Source: Fibrella rubiginis (lineage in GTDB: Bacteria > Bacteroidota > Bacteroidia > Cytophagales > Spirosomataceae). Taken from it: a DNA stretch of 64,000 nt. Below the pieces are notes generated by a model. It saw only the letters and a list, made by a program, of their open reading frames with translations, was not told the DNA's origin and did no database searches. A program made the position numbers and the translations under genes. Within the stretch, counting starts at the first letter, position 1. Every line of letters begins with the position of its first letter. The stretch is taken from NCBI RefSeq assembly GCF_017353185.1, contig NZ_JAFMYV010000013.1:62001-126000 (forward strand), written 5' to 3'. Below, piece by piece: positions 46,017 through 55,921 of this stretch.

Positions 46017-46044
46017 TTTGCTTCAGATTTCGACAGAACCTTTG
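46017..46044 (+). promoter_or_regulatory. Candidate promoter of the TonB-type receptor gene
   Basis: TTTG (46017-46020), 16-nt spacer, and AACCTTTG (46037-46044) match the Bacteroidetes -33/-7 pattern with one mismatch in TAnnTTTG. ATG follows 52 nt later. Confidence 0.4.
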
Positions 46045-46096
46045 TGGCATCTTGGTGGTCAACCTGTTTGATCTCGCCTGCCCATATGCTATTTTG

Positions 46097-48538
46097 ATGA
46101 ATACTCGTTTTTTACTTCTACTCAACGTATTTGTTGTATCGCTCTGTCCGGCCTGGGCGCAGCTAACCGGACAAGTGCTTGATGCCAGCACACAGCAACC
46201 CATGCCCTTTGCTTCTGTTGCGGTCTGGCAAAAAACCGGCCGGGATAGTACGCTGCTGGGTGGTAGTCAGACCGATACGTCGGGCCGTTTCGTAGTGACC
46301 AACCTGCCCGCTTCGCCCGTATGGGCCAACATTTCATTCGTAGGCTACCAGGCCATTCACCAGCGGGTAGTACTATCGGGTACACCGGGTCGGGCCGATT
46401 TGGGTATGGTTACTCTTCGCGCTGATGCTCATCTGTTGAATGAGGTGAAAGTGATGGGCGAGAAAGCCGGCCTGACCATGAACGCCGAAAAGCGGGTGTT
46501 CAACGTTGGCAAGAACCTCACCAGCTTAGGCGGAACCGCCGAGTCGCTGCTACGTAACGTTCCCTCAATCAATCTGGATGAGGGCGGCAATCCCAGCCTG
46601 CGCGGCCTGGCCACAACCATCTACGTCAACGGCAAACCTACTCAATTAACTCTTGCCCAGATTCCGGCCAATCAGATTGAGTCGGTGGAGTTGATTACGA
46701 ATCCTTCCGCCCGGTACGATGCCTCTACGTCGGGCGGGATCGTCAACCTTATTTTGAAGAAAAACCGTGAGCCGGGGTACAACGGAATGGTCAGTGTCGG
46801 GATTGGCAACAACCACCGGTACGATGCTACGGCTAACATCGACTGGCACGAAGGCAAGTGGAACGTGACGGCCCTTTACAGTCTGAACGCTACGCAGAAT
46901 CCCCTGACCGGCTATGTGAACCGCGTCAATCGGCTGGCTGGTTCGGGAGTACCAACCAGTCATTTCGACCAGAATACGCTGATCAACCTGAACAACCAGT
47001 TCCAGAACAGCCGCGTGGCGATAGACTATGCCGCCGACAAACGGAACGTTTTTTCGCTGGCTGGTACGTTGGCGGGCGGGGCATTCAACACCGTCTCGGC
47101 CCAGCAGTACACCTACCGGGATGCGGCTGGCAACCGCACCGGCTACGGGAGTCGTGACCTTGACCCACAGAACAATTTTACGAACCTGGGGGCCGAGTTT
47201 GACTGGAAGCACAGCTTTGCCCGCAAAGGACAAGAGCTTACCCTCATGACCTCGTTGACTCGAAACCGGGTATCGAACGCGGCCAATTGGCTGACGACTT
47301 CCTACAACGCGGATGGCACGAGTCAGCCTACGTACCCTGAACGAGACCGCATCGACGGACGTACCATCGGGAATCAATACCTGGTTCAGTTGGATTACGT
47401 CCATCCAGTGAGCGACTCGGCCAAGTGGGAGTTTGGGGTACGTAGCTTCACCTACAATCGTGATACCCAGTACTTTTTCAATCAGTTGCTTGATGGCAAC
47501 AGTACGTATGCCCTCTTGCCTACCTACTCCCAGAACGCCGATATCCGTGAGATTGTCAATGCCGCCTATGCTCTCTATACCCGAACGCTTCGGAGTGGCA
47601 TCAACATTCAGGCGGGTCTGCGGCTGGAACATTCGAGTCTGCACGGCCTTTCGCGTTTTGATGGTACTCGCTTTGGTTACGATTACCCATCCCGAACGGG
47701 GCAAAATTTCTTTCAGTCATTTTTTCCTTCCTTCTCAGCGACCAAAAAACTCAATGAGACTTCCGAATTGGGCCTGAGTCTCAGTCGTAAGGTAGGTCGT
47801 CCCAACTTCCGACACGTATTCATTGGTATCCAGGCTAATGATCGGCAGAACATTACCATTGGTAATCCAGCCGTGCGGCCTGAGTTTGTCAATACCGCCG
47901 AACTGACCTACACGCACACGAAGGGGCCACTGCAATGGCTGGCCACGGCTTACTACATCTACGAAGATCACACCATTAAGCCATTTACGCAGCCCTCAGC
48001 GACTGATTCAACGATCCTGGTTACGACGTTCATCAACGTAAAAGCCGATATTCAATACGGTCTTGACCAAACGCTCAAGCTCGATCTGGGTCGTCGGTTG
48101 AGCCTGATTGGTAACGTGAATCTGCGCAACTTCACTATTCAGTCGGAGACACTCCAGAATCAATTGTGGGTCTATAATGCCAAGCTGAATCTGACGTACC
48201 GGTTCCCCGCCAACATCACGGCGCAGGTAGGTGCTTTTCGCGACAGCCGGGGTGTGTCGCTACAGGGCTATCGGCAGGCGGTCAACTCGATGGACGCGGC
48301 CCTGCGCAAGAGCTTTATGCAAAACCGGGCCAGCGTAGTCTTCACCGTCAACGACGTGTTTAATTCACGCCGGTTTATTACTACCTACGAACAGCCGACC
48401 ATCTTCCAATCGTCGATGAACCGACGCGAAGTGCGGTTCTACAAAGTGACGCTCCAGATGCCGTTGGGCCGACCGGGCGCAACCTCCCGGCGCAATGGGC
48501 GCAAACTCGAACGCCCCGACGTTGATTTTAGCAACTAA
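46097..48538 (+). CDS. Outer membrane beta-barrel protein with N-terminal carboxypeptidase-like domain
   Basis: 813 residues from ATG at 46097. A signal peptide ends near AWAQ, followed by a CarboxypepD_reg-like domain (LTGQVLDASTQQPMPFASVAV) and a plug (LLNEVKVMGEKAGL, VPSINLDEGGNPSLRG). The large barrel fits the outer-membrane TonB-like family lacking an aromatic terminal residue. Likely TonB-dependent transport or signalling; no partner gene adjacent. Confidence 0.87.
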   Translation: MNTRFLLLLNVFVVSLCPAWAQLTGQVLDASTQQPMPFASVAVWQKTGRDSTLLGGSQTDTSGRFVVTNLPASPVWANISFVGYQAIHQRVVLSGTPGRADLGMVTLRADAHLLNEVKVMGEKAGLTMNAEKRVFNVGKNLTSLGGTAESLLRNVPSINLDEGGNPSLRGLATTIYVNGKPTQLTLAQIPANQIESVELITNPSARYDASTSGGIVNLILKKNREPGYNGMVSVGIGNNHRYDATANIDWHEGKWNVTALYSLNATQNPLTGYVNRVNRLAGSGVPTSHFDQNTLINLNNQFQNSRVAIDYAADKRNVFSLAGTLAGGAFNTVSAQQYTYRDAAGNRTGYGSRDLDPQNNFTNLGAEFDWKHSFARKGQELTLMTSLTRNRVSNAANWLTTSYNADGTSQPTYPERDRIDGRTIGNQYLVQLDYVHPVSDSAKWEFGVRSFTYNRDTQYFFNQLLDGNSTYALLPTYSQNADIREIVNAAYALYTRTLRSGINIQAGLRLEHSSLHGLSRFDGTRFGYDYPSRTGQNFFQSFFPSFSATKKLNETSELGLSLSRKVGRPNFRHVFIGIQANDRQNITIGNPAVRPEFVNTAELTYTHTKGPLQWLATAYYIYEDHTIKPFTQPSATDSTILVTTFINVKADIQYGLDQTLKLDLGRRLSLIGNVNLRNFTIQSETLQNQLWVYNAKLNLTYRFPANITAQVGAFRDSRGVSLQGYRQAVNSMDAALRKSFMQNRASVVFTVNDVFNSRRFITTYEQPTIFQSSMNRREVRFYKVTLQMPLGRPGATSRRNGRKLERPDVDFSN

Positions 48539-48559
48539 ACGGCACCCCATTGCTCAAGC

Positions 48560-48616
48560 GGGGCTGTCTTCACCATCCGGCAAATGCCGGATGGTGAAGA
48601 CAGCCCCCGTTTTTTT
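48560..48616 (+). terminator. Strong terminator with 23-bp perfect stem
   Basis: 48560-48582 and 48585-48607 are exact reverse complements with only a 2-nt gap (AA); seven T follow at 48610-48616. It starts 22 nt after the receptor stop. An unusually long perfect stem for a terminator. Confidence 0.8.
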
Positions 48617-48715
48617 GGTGTCAGTTTTATCCTTGATGAAGGCAGCGGTTGAGGGCATTTTGCCCGTATGCAATTGGGAAGGCAAACACGCTTGAGGCCC
48701 TGGCTCAAGTTCAGA

Positions 48716-48743
48716 TTGCCCACAGAAACGCCTTCCACCTTTG
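48716..48743 (+). promoter_or_regulatory. Candidate promoter of the hydroxylase operon
   Basis: TTG (48716-48718), 17-nt spacer, CACCTTTG (48736-48743), close to TTG-N17-TAnnTTTG. The ATG is 22 nt downstream. Confidence 0.4.
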
Positions 48744-48764
48744 CGGAGGCCAAGCCCCAATTCA

Positions 48765-49655
48765 ATGCAATCGCTGATCCGCTATTTTGCCAACGTACCT
48801 GATGTACACCGAGTGCTGTTGCTGACTGTATCCATCGCCTTCTTCTGGTGGTTAGAACATGCCAAATCGCTCGTAGCGACTGGCCGTTCCTGGCACCATG
48901 CCCTAACCAACGCTACGTTTGTTTTCACCGGGGCTGTCGTCCAGCTTTTCTTTGGCTATGCGCTGCTAAATACGCTTAACTGGACAGCCCATCACCATTG
49001 GGGCCTGGTACGTCTCCTACCGGTAGACCAACACCCTGTGTTGGATTTCGCGCTGTCATTTCTGCTGCTTGATCTGCTGGAATACGTCTACCACGTATTC
49101 ATGCACCGGTACAGCTACCTATGGCGGTTTCACGCCGTTCACCACGCCGACCCGGCAATAGACGTATCGACGGTCCTGCGGGAGCACCCCGGTGAAACGG
49201 CCATCCGGCTTGCCTTCCTGACGGTTTGGGTGTTCATCAGTGGCATTACGTTTTGGGCACTTATGGCTCGGCAGTTTATTCAAATCGTCTCGAACGTAGC
49301 GGCTCATGCACACCTTCGCTTGCCCGAACAGCTCGACCGAGTACTAAGCTGGGTGCTGGTGACGCCCAACATGCATCACGTGCATCATCACGAAAAGCAG
49401 CCCTACACCGATAGCAACTACGGCGATGTACTGAGCATCTGGGACCGATTGTTCGGCACCTTCCGCCGGATGCGGGCCGAACAGATTGTGTTTGGGCTGG
49501 ATACCGTCAACGAGCCAGTGGAGGGCGTATCCTTCGGTCACCTGCTCATGCAGCCTTTTCAAGGACGACCTACGCCAAAGTTACCCGCCAACATACCCAT
49601 TTCACAGCCTGCTTCGGCACATTCGATGGCCGGTACAACCAACATTGACGCATGA
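48765..49655 (+). CDS. Fatty acid hydroxylase/sterol desaturase-family membrane protein
   Basis: 296 residues from ATG at 48765. The His clusters are HVFMH, HAVHH and MHHVHHHE, forming the di-iron site; several membrane helices separate them. Likely oxidises a lipid chain in the envelope. It overlaps the DUF5686 gene by 4 nt. Confidence 0.85.
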   Translation: MQSLIRYFANVPDVHRVLLLTVSIAFFWWLEHAKSLVATGRSWHHALTNATFVFTGAVVQLFFGYALLNTLNWTAHHHWGLVRLLPVDQHPVLDFALSFLLLDLLEYVYHVFMHRYSYLWRFHAVHHADPAIDVSTVLREHPGETAIRLAFLTVWVFISGITFWALMARQFIQIVSNVAAHAHLRLPEQLDRVLSWVLVTPNMHHVHHHEKQPYTDSNYGDVLSIWDRLFGTFRRMRAEQIVFGLDTVNEPVEGVSFGHLLMQPFQGRPTPKLPANIPISQPASAHSMAGTTNIDA

Positions 49656-52177
49656 AAAACATCCTTTGGTGCTGCCTGATAAGCTGGATCTTCTGGCCGG
49701 GTTTTACCTGGGCGCAGACAACTGCACCCAGCGCGCCTACCCTGTCGGTACGCATCACTGAAGCCGGAACGGGCAAGCCGGTCTCCTTCGTCAGCGGCTA
49801 TCTGAAACGCGGACGCAACGGCAATACCGCCGACGAAAACGGGCTACTATCTCTGTCTATCAAGCAACTACCCGACACGTTGCTGCTTTCTGAAGTAGGG
49901 TATGAACCGGTTACGGTACCAATTGCTACCCAGCCTACTGATACCCTGATTATCAACATGCGGACAGTAACGGGTCAGTTAGATGAGGTGGTGGTAACGG
50001 GTTACCGCGATCCGGGTAAAGCTTTGATGAAGAAGGTTATTGCTAACAAGCGAACCAACGACCCACAACGGCTGACCCGCTGGACGCGCAACAATTACCT
50101 CCGCACGGAGGTGGATATAGAAAACCTGTCGGCGAATCAGAAGCGTAAGCTGCTCACCACCATGCTGAAGGTGTATCAGCAGTTTCAAAATGATTCGTCG
50201 GCACGTACCTCGCTTCCCATCTTTTTCCGCGAACAGTACCGGAAAGAATACCACATCCGCTCTCCCCAAAGCGATGCAGCCTATCTGGTTTCTGAGCAAA
50301 ATCTGGGGCTGCAAACGGATGAGATAGGGCAACGACTTGACCGATTCAATGAACCGCTTAATCCATACGACGGTATTATTCCGATCCAGAAAACGTCCTT
50401 TGTTGGACCCGCGTCGGATATTGGTCTCGCCGTGTATCAGTTCGATAAACCCGACACGCTGATTGATGCCGGGAAATATAGCTACCGATTAACCTTTCGG
50501 CCCCGCAGCACCACCGAGAATGGATTCGTAGGCAGCTTGCTAATTGACGATGGATCTTATGCCATCCGGGAGGTGAACATTCGCACCAATGCGGGGGCGA
50601 ACCTCAATTTTATTCGTTCCCTCTCTATTCAACAGACGTACCTGCCCATTGACGATTCAGAGCGCGGAACCGTCTGGGTGTTGACTAAAAATGCGCTTCG
50701 CTACGGATTTGAAAACGGGCTTGGGCTATTGGGATTGCCTACCCGCATTGACTCGACAAGCCGCACGGTTACCATCCAGAGCACAAGCGTGTATGGAAAT
50801 TACAAGATTAATCCGGAAGGCGTTACGGCCACCAACTTCGCGCTCGCCGAACAAACCACGCCCTCAGTCGCTACGTTCACGGATGCCTACCGGCTCAGTC
50901 CGTTGACCACCCGGGAGCGGGCCATCTATCAGGCGGTTGATTCGCTTAAGAACAACCGGCAGTTTCGCAACACAACCCGGATGGCGGCTTTTATTACCAC
51001 TGGCTACTGGGATGTTCGTAACAAGGTTCGGTTCGGTCCTTACAGTTCCCTATTCAGCTCTAACCTGACCGAAGGGTTACGGATTCGGACGGGACTCTGG
51101 ACGATGGAAGGTTTTGATCCGCGCTGGTGCTTGTGGGGGTACGTAGCCTATGGCACCCGCGACCGACGGTTCAAAGAAACGGTTGGTATCAAGTACGTAG
51201 CCAATCGAAGCCCCTATCAGAAGTATGAACTGACGCTAAAGAATGACTACGATGCCCTGACAGCTAATGATGACATGTTGGACAACGACAACCTGTTCAC
51301 GCTGGCCCTCCGCAAACCGATCCCGGTATACCAGAATTTTCTGCGTCAGGTACGTTTCGCGCACGAACGGGACCTTAGTCCGTTGTGGTCGGTAAAGACT
51401 TATTACAGCTACGGGTCTATGACCCCTACGTTTAAATTCAGTTACGCCCCGTCTGACGAGATCGTCAACGTGGCTGACTCATCGGTGTCGTTGCTGAATA
51501 CCCTCTATAATTCAGAAGTAGGTGTTACGTTTCGCTATGCCCGTAACGAGCGAACCGCCATCGTGAACTATGATAAGTTGCGGCTGTACACCCGCTTCCC
51601 GGTCTGGCAGTTTCACGCAGCGGCAGGCGTGCCCCTTTACCGGAACACCTATTTCGATTACTGGAAACTGAGCACCAGCCTGTCGCAGGAAATGCCTGCT
51701 CCGCTTAAAGGTTCATTTTACTACAACCTGACGGGTGGCGTTGTTCTGGGCACGGTTCCATTACTGCTATTGCACATCCCGCGCGGCAACCCAAACTACG
51801 TGGCTGACAAGTACGCATTCTACAGCATGAGTCCCTACGAATTTGCCGCCGACCGTTACGTAAGCCTGCTCACGCGCTATTCCCTCGGCGGGTTGATCTT
51901 AGACCGCATTCCGCTTATTAACAAACTCGGCCTTCGGGAGCGGGTAACGGCGAATCTGTTCTGGGGTAGTCTAAGCGGAGCTAACCGCGATTTCAATAAG
52001 ATAAACACCTTCCGTACTACCGGCTCCGTGCCCTATGCGGAAGCGGGCGTAGGCATTGAAAACATCCTGAACCTTTTTTCCATTGATGCCATCTGGCGAC
52101 TCAACTACCTCAATGGCGCAGACGCGGCCCGTAGCACCCGATTTGGCATTTATACTGGTCTTAAACTTCAATTTTAA
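49652..52177 (+). CDS. DUF5686 outer membrane protein with carboxypeptidase-like domain
   Basis: 841 residues. Signal ends near TWAQ, then a CarboxypepD_reg-like domain (ITEAGTGKPVSFVSGYL) and the DUF5686 pattern: LDEVVVTGYRDPGKALMKKVIANK and later a large barrel region. Function unknown; family is common in Bacteroidetes envelopes. Coupled to the hydroxylase gene and followed 7 nt later by DUF2147. Confidence 0.82.
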   Translation: MKNILWCCLISWIFWPGFTWAQTTAPSAPTLSVRITEAGTGKPVSFVSGYLKRGRNGNTADENGLLSLSIKQLPDTLLLSEVGYEPVTVPIATQPTDTLIINMRTVTGQLDEVVVTGYRDPGKALMKKVIANKRTNDPQRLTRWTRNNYLRTEVDIENLSANQKRKLLTTMLKVYQQFQNDSSARTSLPIFFREQYRKEYHIRSPQSDAAYLVSEQNLGLQTDEIGQRLDRFNEPLNPYDGIIPIQKTSFVGPASDIGLAVYQFDKPDTLIDAGKYSYRLTFRPRSTTENGFVGSLLIDDGSYAIREVNIRTNAGANLNFIRSLSIQQTYLPIDDSERGTVWVLTKNALRYGFENGLGLLGLPTRIDSTSRTVTIQSTSVYGNYKINPEGVTATNFALAEQTTPSVATFTDAYRLSPLTTRERAIYQAVDSLKNNRQFRNTTRMAAFITTGYWDVRNKVRFGPYSSLFSSNLTEGLRIRTGLWTMEGFDPRWCLWGYVAYGTRDRRFKETVGIKYVANRSPYQKYELTLKNDYDALTANDDMLDNDNLFTLALRKPIPVYQNFLRQVRFAHERDLSPLWSVKTYYSYGSMTPTFKFSYAPSDEIVNVADSSVSLLNTLYNSEVGVTFRYARNERTAIVNYDKLRLYTRFPVWQFHAAAGVPLYRNTYFDYWKLSTSLSQEMPAPLKGSFYYNLTGGVVLGTVPLLLLHIPRGNPNYVADKYAFYSMSPYEFAADRYVSLLTRYSLGGLILDRIPLINKLGLRERVTANLFWGSLSGANRDFNKINTFRTTGSVPYAEAGVGIENILNLFSIDAIWRLNYLNGADAARSTRFGIYTGLKLQF

Positions 52178-52184
52178 TGAAACT

Positions 52185-52679
52185 ATGCGTAGGCAACGTA
52201 TCGTAATGATAGCCCTCTTGTTGAGCGGATTATCAATTCTTACCAGCTTTACGAGTACTGCGGTCGAAAACCGCATAGTGGGTATCTGGCAGTCGGTGGA
52301 TAATGACCTACGCGTTGAGATGTACGCTCATAATGGGCAATACAACGGTCGCTTAGCCTGGTTTCTGTGTGCGGATGACGACCCGCCGATGGCCGCGCAA
52401 CTCGATACGGAAAACCCGAACCCTGCCCTCCGTAGTCGCCCTTGGCTGGGGATGAACATTGTTGAACAGCTAACCTACACAGGGCATGATGAATGGAGCG
52501 GTGGCAAAGTCTATGATCCCAACTCCGGCCACACGTTTGAAGCCACCGTCAGGCTGACAAACCCCGACCGACTTATTGTTAGAGGGTTCTGGAAAACGCC
52601 CCTGTTTGGGCGAAATATGCAGTTTCATCGGATAGCACCTGGGGAGAAGCAACCAGGCGAACTTTCGGCGAAAAAATAA
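52185..52679 (+). CDS. DUF2147 secreted protein
   Basis: 164 residues from ATG at 52185, with a signal-like N-terminus. VGIWQSVDNDLRVEMY, RSRPWLGMNIVEQLTY, GGKVYDPNSGHTFEA and VRGFWKTPLFGRNMQ are DUF2147 signatures. This family is a small lipocalin-like exported protein. It is the third gene of the hydroxylase operon. Confidence 0.88.
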   Translation: MRRQRIVMIALLLSGLSILTSFTSTAVENRIVGIWQSVDNDLRVEMYAHNGQYNGRLAWFLCADDDPPMAAQLDTENPNPALRSRPWLGMNIVEQLTYTGHDEWSGGKVYDPNSGHTFEATVRLTNPDRLIVRGFWKTPLFGRNMQFHRIAPGEKQPGELSAKK

Positions 52680-52882
52680 CAACGCTCAGGCAACGGTCAC
52701 GGATTCATTGTCCGTAATATGTCTTGAAGGTGATCTCCTTTATTACTGCTGACTGCCTGTTTGCGTCGGGCAGTGAAGTTTAAACGTCGCTGTGTGCTTC
52801 GCGAACATACAGGGGTTGACTCGCATCGAACGAGTCGCCCACCGTAACCTTTTTTTAACAACCATCAGTTTTGTACAATCAA

Positions 52883-53839
52883 ATGAGAAACACACTCTTC
52901 GCCATTCTTGGCGGACTCTTGTTGCTGGCTTCCTGCTCTCAACAAAATGCGTCGATTACCCCCACGACCGGTACAACGGTGGTAGCCAGTTCGGTGCCTT
53001 CTTTAGTGTTGGCATCGTTGCAGCAAAATTTTCCGACGGCCACTTTGGTGAGCTGGTCGAAAGTATCGTTGCAAACATACCAGGCCAGTTTTACGGCGAA
53101 CAATAAGGCTCGCCTGGCCAACATAAGCGCAACGGGTACGTTCATAGCTGCTTACGGAGTTGTCGATCCGGCAACCCTTCCTAAAACAATTATCGACTAC
53201 ATCACGGCCAACTACGCCGGGGCAACGTTGGTACGAGCCGGTACTCAAACAGATAGTGCCGGGGCCATCACGCAGTACGAAGTGATTATTCTCATTAATA
53301 ATGTGCAGTACGAACTGGAGTTTGATGCGACTGGTAAGTTCCTCAAACAGGAAACCGAAGATGGGCATCAGCAGGGCACTGCCGTTGCTCAATCGGCCTT
53401 GCCCGCTACTATCAGGACGTATCTAAGCACGACCTATCCCGGCTATGCATTTGTGCAGGCCAGCAGCCGCAGTACCAATGGGGCCGTGACATCCTACATG
53501 GTGGACATTACGTATAATGGCGCAAACTACGACGTACTTTTCGACGGAACCGGGGCATTCACGAGCGCCCACGCTGAAGGGCAGGGCGGTGGTGACAAGG
53601 GCAAAGGATCGGGTGGCGACGGACATGACGGCAGCGAAACGACCATCGCGCAGGCCGACCTGCCCGCGACCGTCACGACATACCTAACCACCAATTACGC
53701 GGGCTATACGTTTGGGGCAGCTACGGTCGATAAAGACAGTGCTGGAACCGTGACTAAGTATGAGGTGAAATTCACCCTCAATGGTAAGACCTACGAAGCG
53801 GAGTTCGATTCTACCGGCAAGTTTTTGAAACTTGATTAA
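52883..53839 (+). CDS. PepSY-like repeat lipoprotein
   Basis: 318 residues from ATG at 52883, lipobox LLASC near 18. About four repeats of a PepSY-like (DUF2874-type) unit follow: LPxTIxxYxxxxYxG, then xxYxVxIxxNGxxYxxxFDxxGxF. A linker rich in Gly, Asp and His near 232-250 (GQGGGDKGKGSGGDGHDG) separates the last two. Role unknown; may bind calcium or inhibit proteases at the cell surface (inference). Confidence 0.72.
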   Translation: MRNTLFAILGGLLLLASCSQQNASITPTTGTTVVASSVPSLVLASLQQNFPTATLVSWSKVSLQTYQASFTANNKARLANISATGTFIAAYGVVDPATLPKTIIDYITANYAGATLVRAGTQTDSAGAITQYEVIILINNVQYELEFDATGKFLKQETEDGHQQGTAVAQSALPATIRTYLSTTYPGYAFVQASSRSTNGAVTSYMVDITYNGANYDVLFDGTGAFTSAHAEGQGGGDKGKGSGGDGHDGSETTIAQADLPATVTTYLTTNYAGYTFGAATVDKDSAGTVTKYEVKFTLNGKTYEAEFDSTGKFLKLD

Positions 53840-53869
53840 GACTCATTTATTGATTAACCCAGACAGCGG

Positions 53870-53904
53870 GGTGCCGTTCCCAAAATGGAACGGCACCTAT
53901 TTTA
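53870..53904 (+). terminator. Terminator of the PepSY-like gene
   Basis: An 11-bp perfect stem (53870-53880 with 53887-53897) with a 6-nt loop, followed by a T-rich tail. Confidence 0.75.
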
Positions 53905-53912
53905 TTTAGCCT

Positions 53913-54359
53913 ATGAAATATGCACTTATTCTCTTAGCCACGCTCTTGCTGGCTGCCTGTGCTAAAAAGCAGGACGTAACGCCTGATCCGGCAAGTACCG
54001 TCGCGGGCACGTATCCGCTCACCTATGTCCGAAGCGATTCGGCGGGCGTTAAATTGTATGAGTATACCCTGCCCTACACGGCTGGCTCGAACACCCTGTC
54101 GGGTACCATGACCGCCCGGCGCGACTCAGCCGCCGTGATCTTCCTGACGCAGACGATCAAAGTGACGGGTTACAGCGATCAAACCTCGGTTATTGGGTCG
54201 GCACGCTTGCAGGCCAATGGCAGTGGCTACGATATGTATTTGAGCAACCAGAAGATTGGTACTGCCGATGGCACCACGCTCAACATTGATGAACAGCAAA
54301 CAGACCCTGCAACCAGTACGGTGTATCATAATTGGATCACGGGCCGTAAGGCTCAGTAG
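53913..54359 (+). CDS. Hypothetical lipoprotein
   Basis: 148 residues, lipobox LLAAC near 16. The mature part is beta-rich and Ser/Thr-rich (DSAGVKLYEYTLPY, SVIGSARLQANGSGY). No recognised family. Between the PepSY-like protein and the S41 protease. Confidence 0.65.
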   Translation: MKYALILLATLLLAACAKKQDVTPDPASTVAGTYPLTYVRSDSAGVKLYEYTLPYTAGSNTLSGTMTARRDSAAVIFLTQTIKVTGYSDQTSVIGSARLQANGSGYDMYLSNQKIGTADGTTLNIDEQQTDPATSTVYHNWITGRKAQ

Positions 54360-54406
54360 TTTTTACTTCTTTACAGAGATTCGTTTACCCAATTTCAACT
54401 ACGTGC

Positions 54407-55750
54407 ATGAACCGAATCCTTATTCTGCTCATCGTCGGGGGGCTGTTGTCGCTAGGCGGCTGCCATAAAGCGGCTCTTGACGCAGTAACACCTGTAACCA
54501 CAGTCGCTACGACGACCCCCGATATTCGCGACTCGTTATACCTGTACATGAAGGACATGTATCTGTGGTACGACAAGTTGCCCGCTACGTTCAATACACG
54601 GGCTTTCACAGACCCAACCATTGAAATGGATACCTTACGGACCGTGCAGCCGCTCGACCGCTGGTCATTCGTCGAGAAAGCGGCTACCTTCAACAGTTAT
54701 TTTGCCAACGGGCAAACCGGTGACTATGGCTTCTGGATTAAGTATGACGCAAACAACGACCTGCGGGTACGTTACGTGTACGCCCAATCACCAGCGGGTT
54801 TAGCGGGCGTTAAACGCGGTTGGAAACTAACGACCATTAACGGTCAGGATGTGAAGACGATGACGAGCACCGCCATTGTTGATGCTTTCTACGGTACGGC
54901 AACCTCTACAACATTTGGTTTTGACAAGCCAGACGGAATCACCGTGACAAGCATGCCGCTGACGGTGACCAACTACACCCTCAACACGGTGCTGTATAGC
55001 AATACCTACTCTGTTAACGGCAAGACGGTTGGGTACTTAGTCTTCAATAGCTTTACGGGAACGCCCTCCCAGCAGGAGTTAGCTACGGCCCTGAACCGAT
55101 TTGAGTCAGCAGGCGTCAGCGACCTGATTGTTGACTTGCGGTACAATGGCGGAGGTGACGTTAGCACACAGGAGTACCTGGCAAACCGGTTGGCTCCCGT
55201 GTCGGTTGGTTCCTCACCCATGTATTCGACCTTTCATAACGCTAAACTGAGCGGTTGGAACAAAACGGTGAACTTTGCTAAAACAGGTAGCCTTAATTTA
55301 TCCCGCGTTTTTTTTATTACTACCTCGGGGACGGCCTCGGCCAGCGAGTTGCTGATTAATAACCTGAAGCCGTATTTAGATGTGAAAACCATCGGGTCTG
55401 TTACCCACGGCAAGCCGGTTGGCATGTACGGCTTTAATGTCATGGACTATGTACTGGCCCCTATTGCTTTCCGAACAGTTAATGCGAAAAATGTGGGCGA
55501 TTATTTTAACGGCCTTCCGGTAGATGTGAGTGTTGTTGATGGTCCGAGCAGCGACTGGGGCGATCCCAACGAAGCATGTCTGGCTACGGCCCTGCACTAC
55601 ATCACTAACGGCTCTTTTGCCAATGTAAAAAACCCATCTGCCAATGCTCGGGAGTCCGCATCATCGGCTGATGCCAACCGTTTGTTCGACGGATCGACTA
55701 TTCGGCCTATGCTGGGCCACTTGCCTGTTATGGCTACCATAAGCCGGTGA
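54407..55750 (+). CDS. S41-family peptidase lipoprotein with PDZ domain
   Basis: 447 residues. Lipobox SLGGC near 19, then an N-terminal region, a PDZ-like stretch (SPAGLAGVKRGWKLTTINGQDV) and the S41 domain. Catalytic Ser is in TSGTASASELL and the likely Lys is in HGKPVGMYG. Related to tail-specific proteases; likely processes or degrades secreted proteins. A possible 44-residue ORF follows. Confidence 0.88.
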   Translation: MNRILILLIVGGLLSLGGCHKAALDAVTPVTTVATTTPDIRDSLYLYMKDMYLWYDKLPATFNTRAFTDPTIEMDTLRTVQPLDRWSFVEKAATFNSYFANGQTGDYGFWIKYDANNDLRVRYVYAQSPAGLAGVKRGWKLTTINGQDVKTMTSTAIVDAFYGTATSTTFGFDKPDGITVTSMPLTVTNYTLNTVLYSNTYSVNGKTVGYLVFNSFTGTPSQQELATALNRFESAGVSDLIVDLRYNGGGDVSTQEYLANRLAPVSVGSSPMYSTFHNAKLSGWNKTVNFAKTGSLNLSRVFFITTSGTASASELLINNLKPYLDVKTIGSVTHGKPVGMYGFNVMDYVLAPIAFRTVNAKNVGDYFNGLPVDVSVVDGPSSDWGDPNEACLATALHYITNGSFANVKNPSANARESASSADANRLFDGSTIRPMLGHLPVMATISR

Positions 55751-55755
55751 ATGCC

Positions 55756-55890
55756 ATGCGAATTGTCGAAACACAGATTCGTTACTACGTCACCCAGTAC
55801 TATCATCCGCCGTTGAGTTCAATTATAACCACCCTACCGGAAGTGGCAACCAGTTCATTCGATCTCAGTAGTGTTATTACCCGACATTGA
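55756..55890 (+). CDS. Possible 44-residue small protein
   Basis: ATG at 55756 opens a frame to TGA at 55888-55890. The product is rich in aromatic, Ser and Thr residues and has no recognised motif. It is 5 nt after the protease stop. No independent support; could be chance. Confidence 0.2.
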   Translation: MRIVETQIRYYVTQYYHPPLSSIITTLPEVATSSFDLSSVITRH

Positions 55891-55921
55891 CCATACGAGC
55901 ACATTCTTATTATAATGACAC

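Noticed and set aside
46646..47704. 352-residue antisense frame inside the outer membrane receptor gene
   Set aside because: No recognisable motif and composition typical of reverse reading of a GC-rich gene; the plus-strand receptor is well supported.
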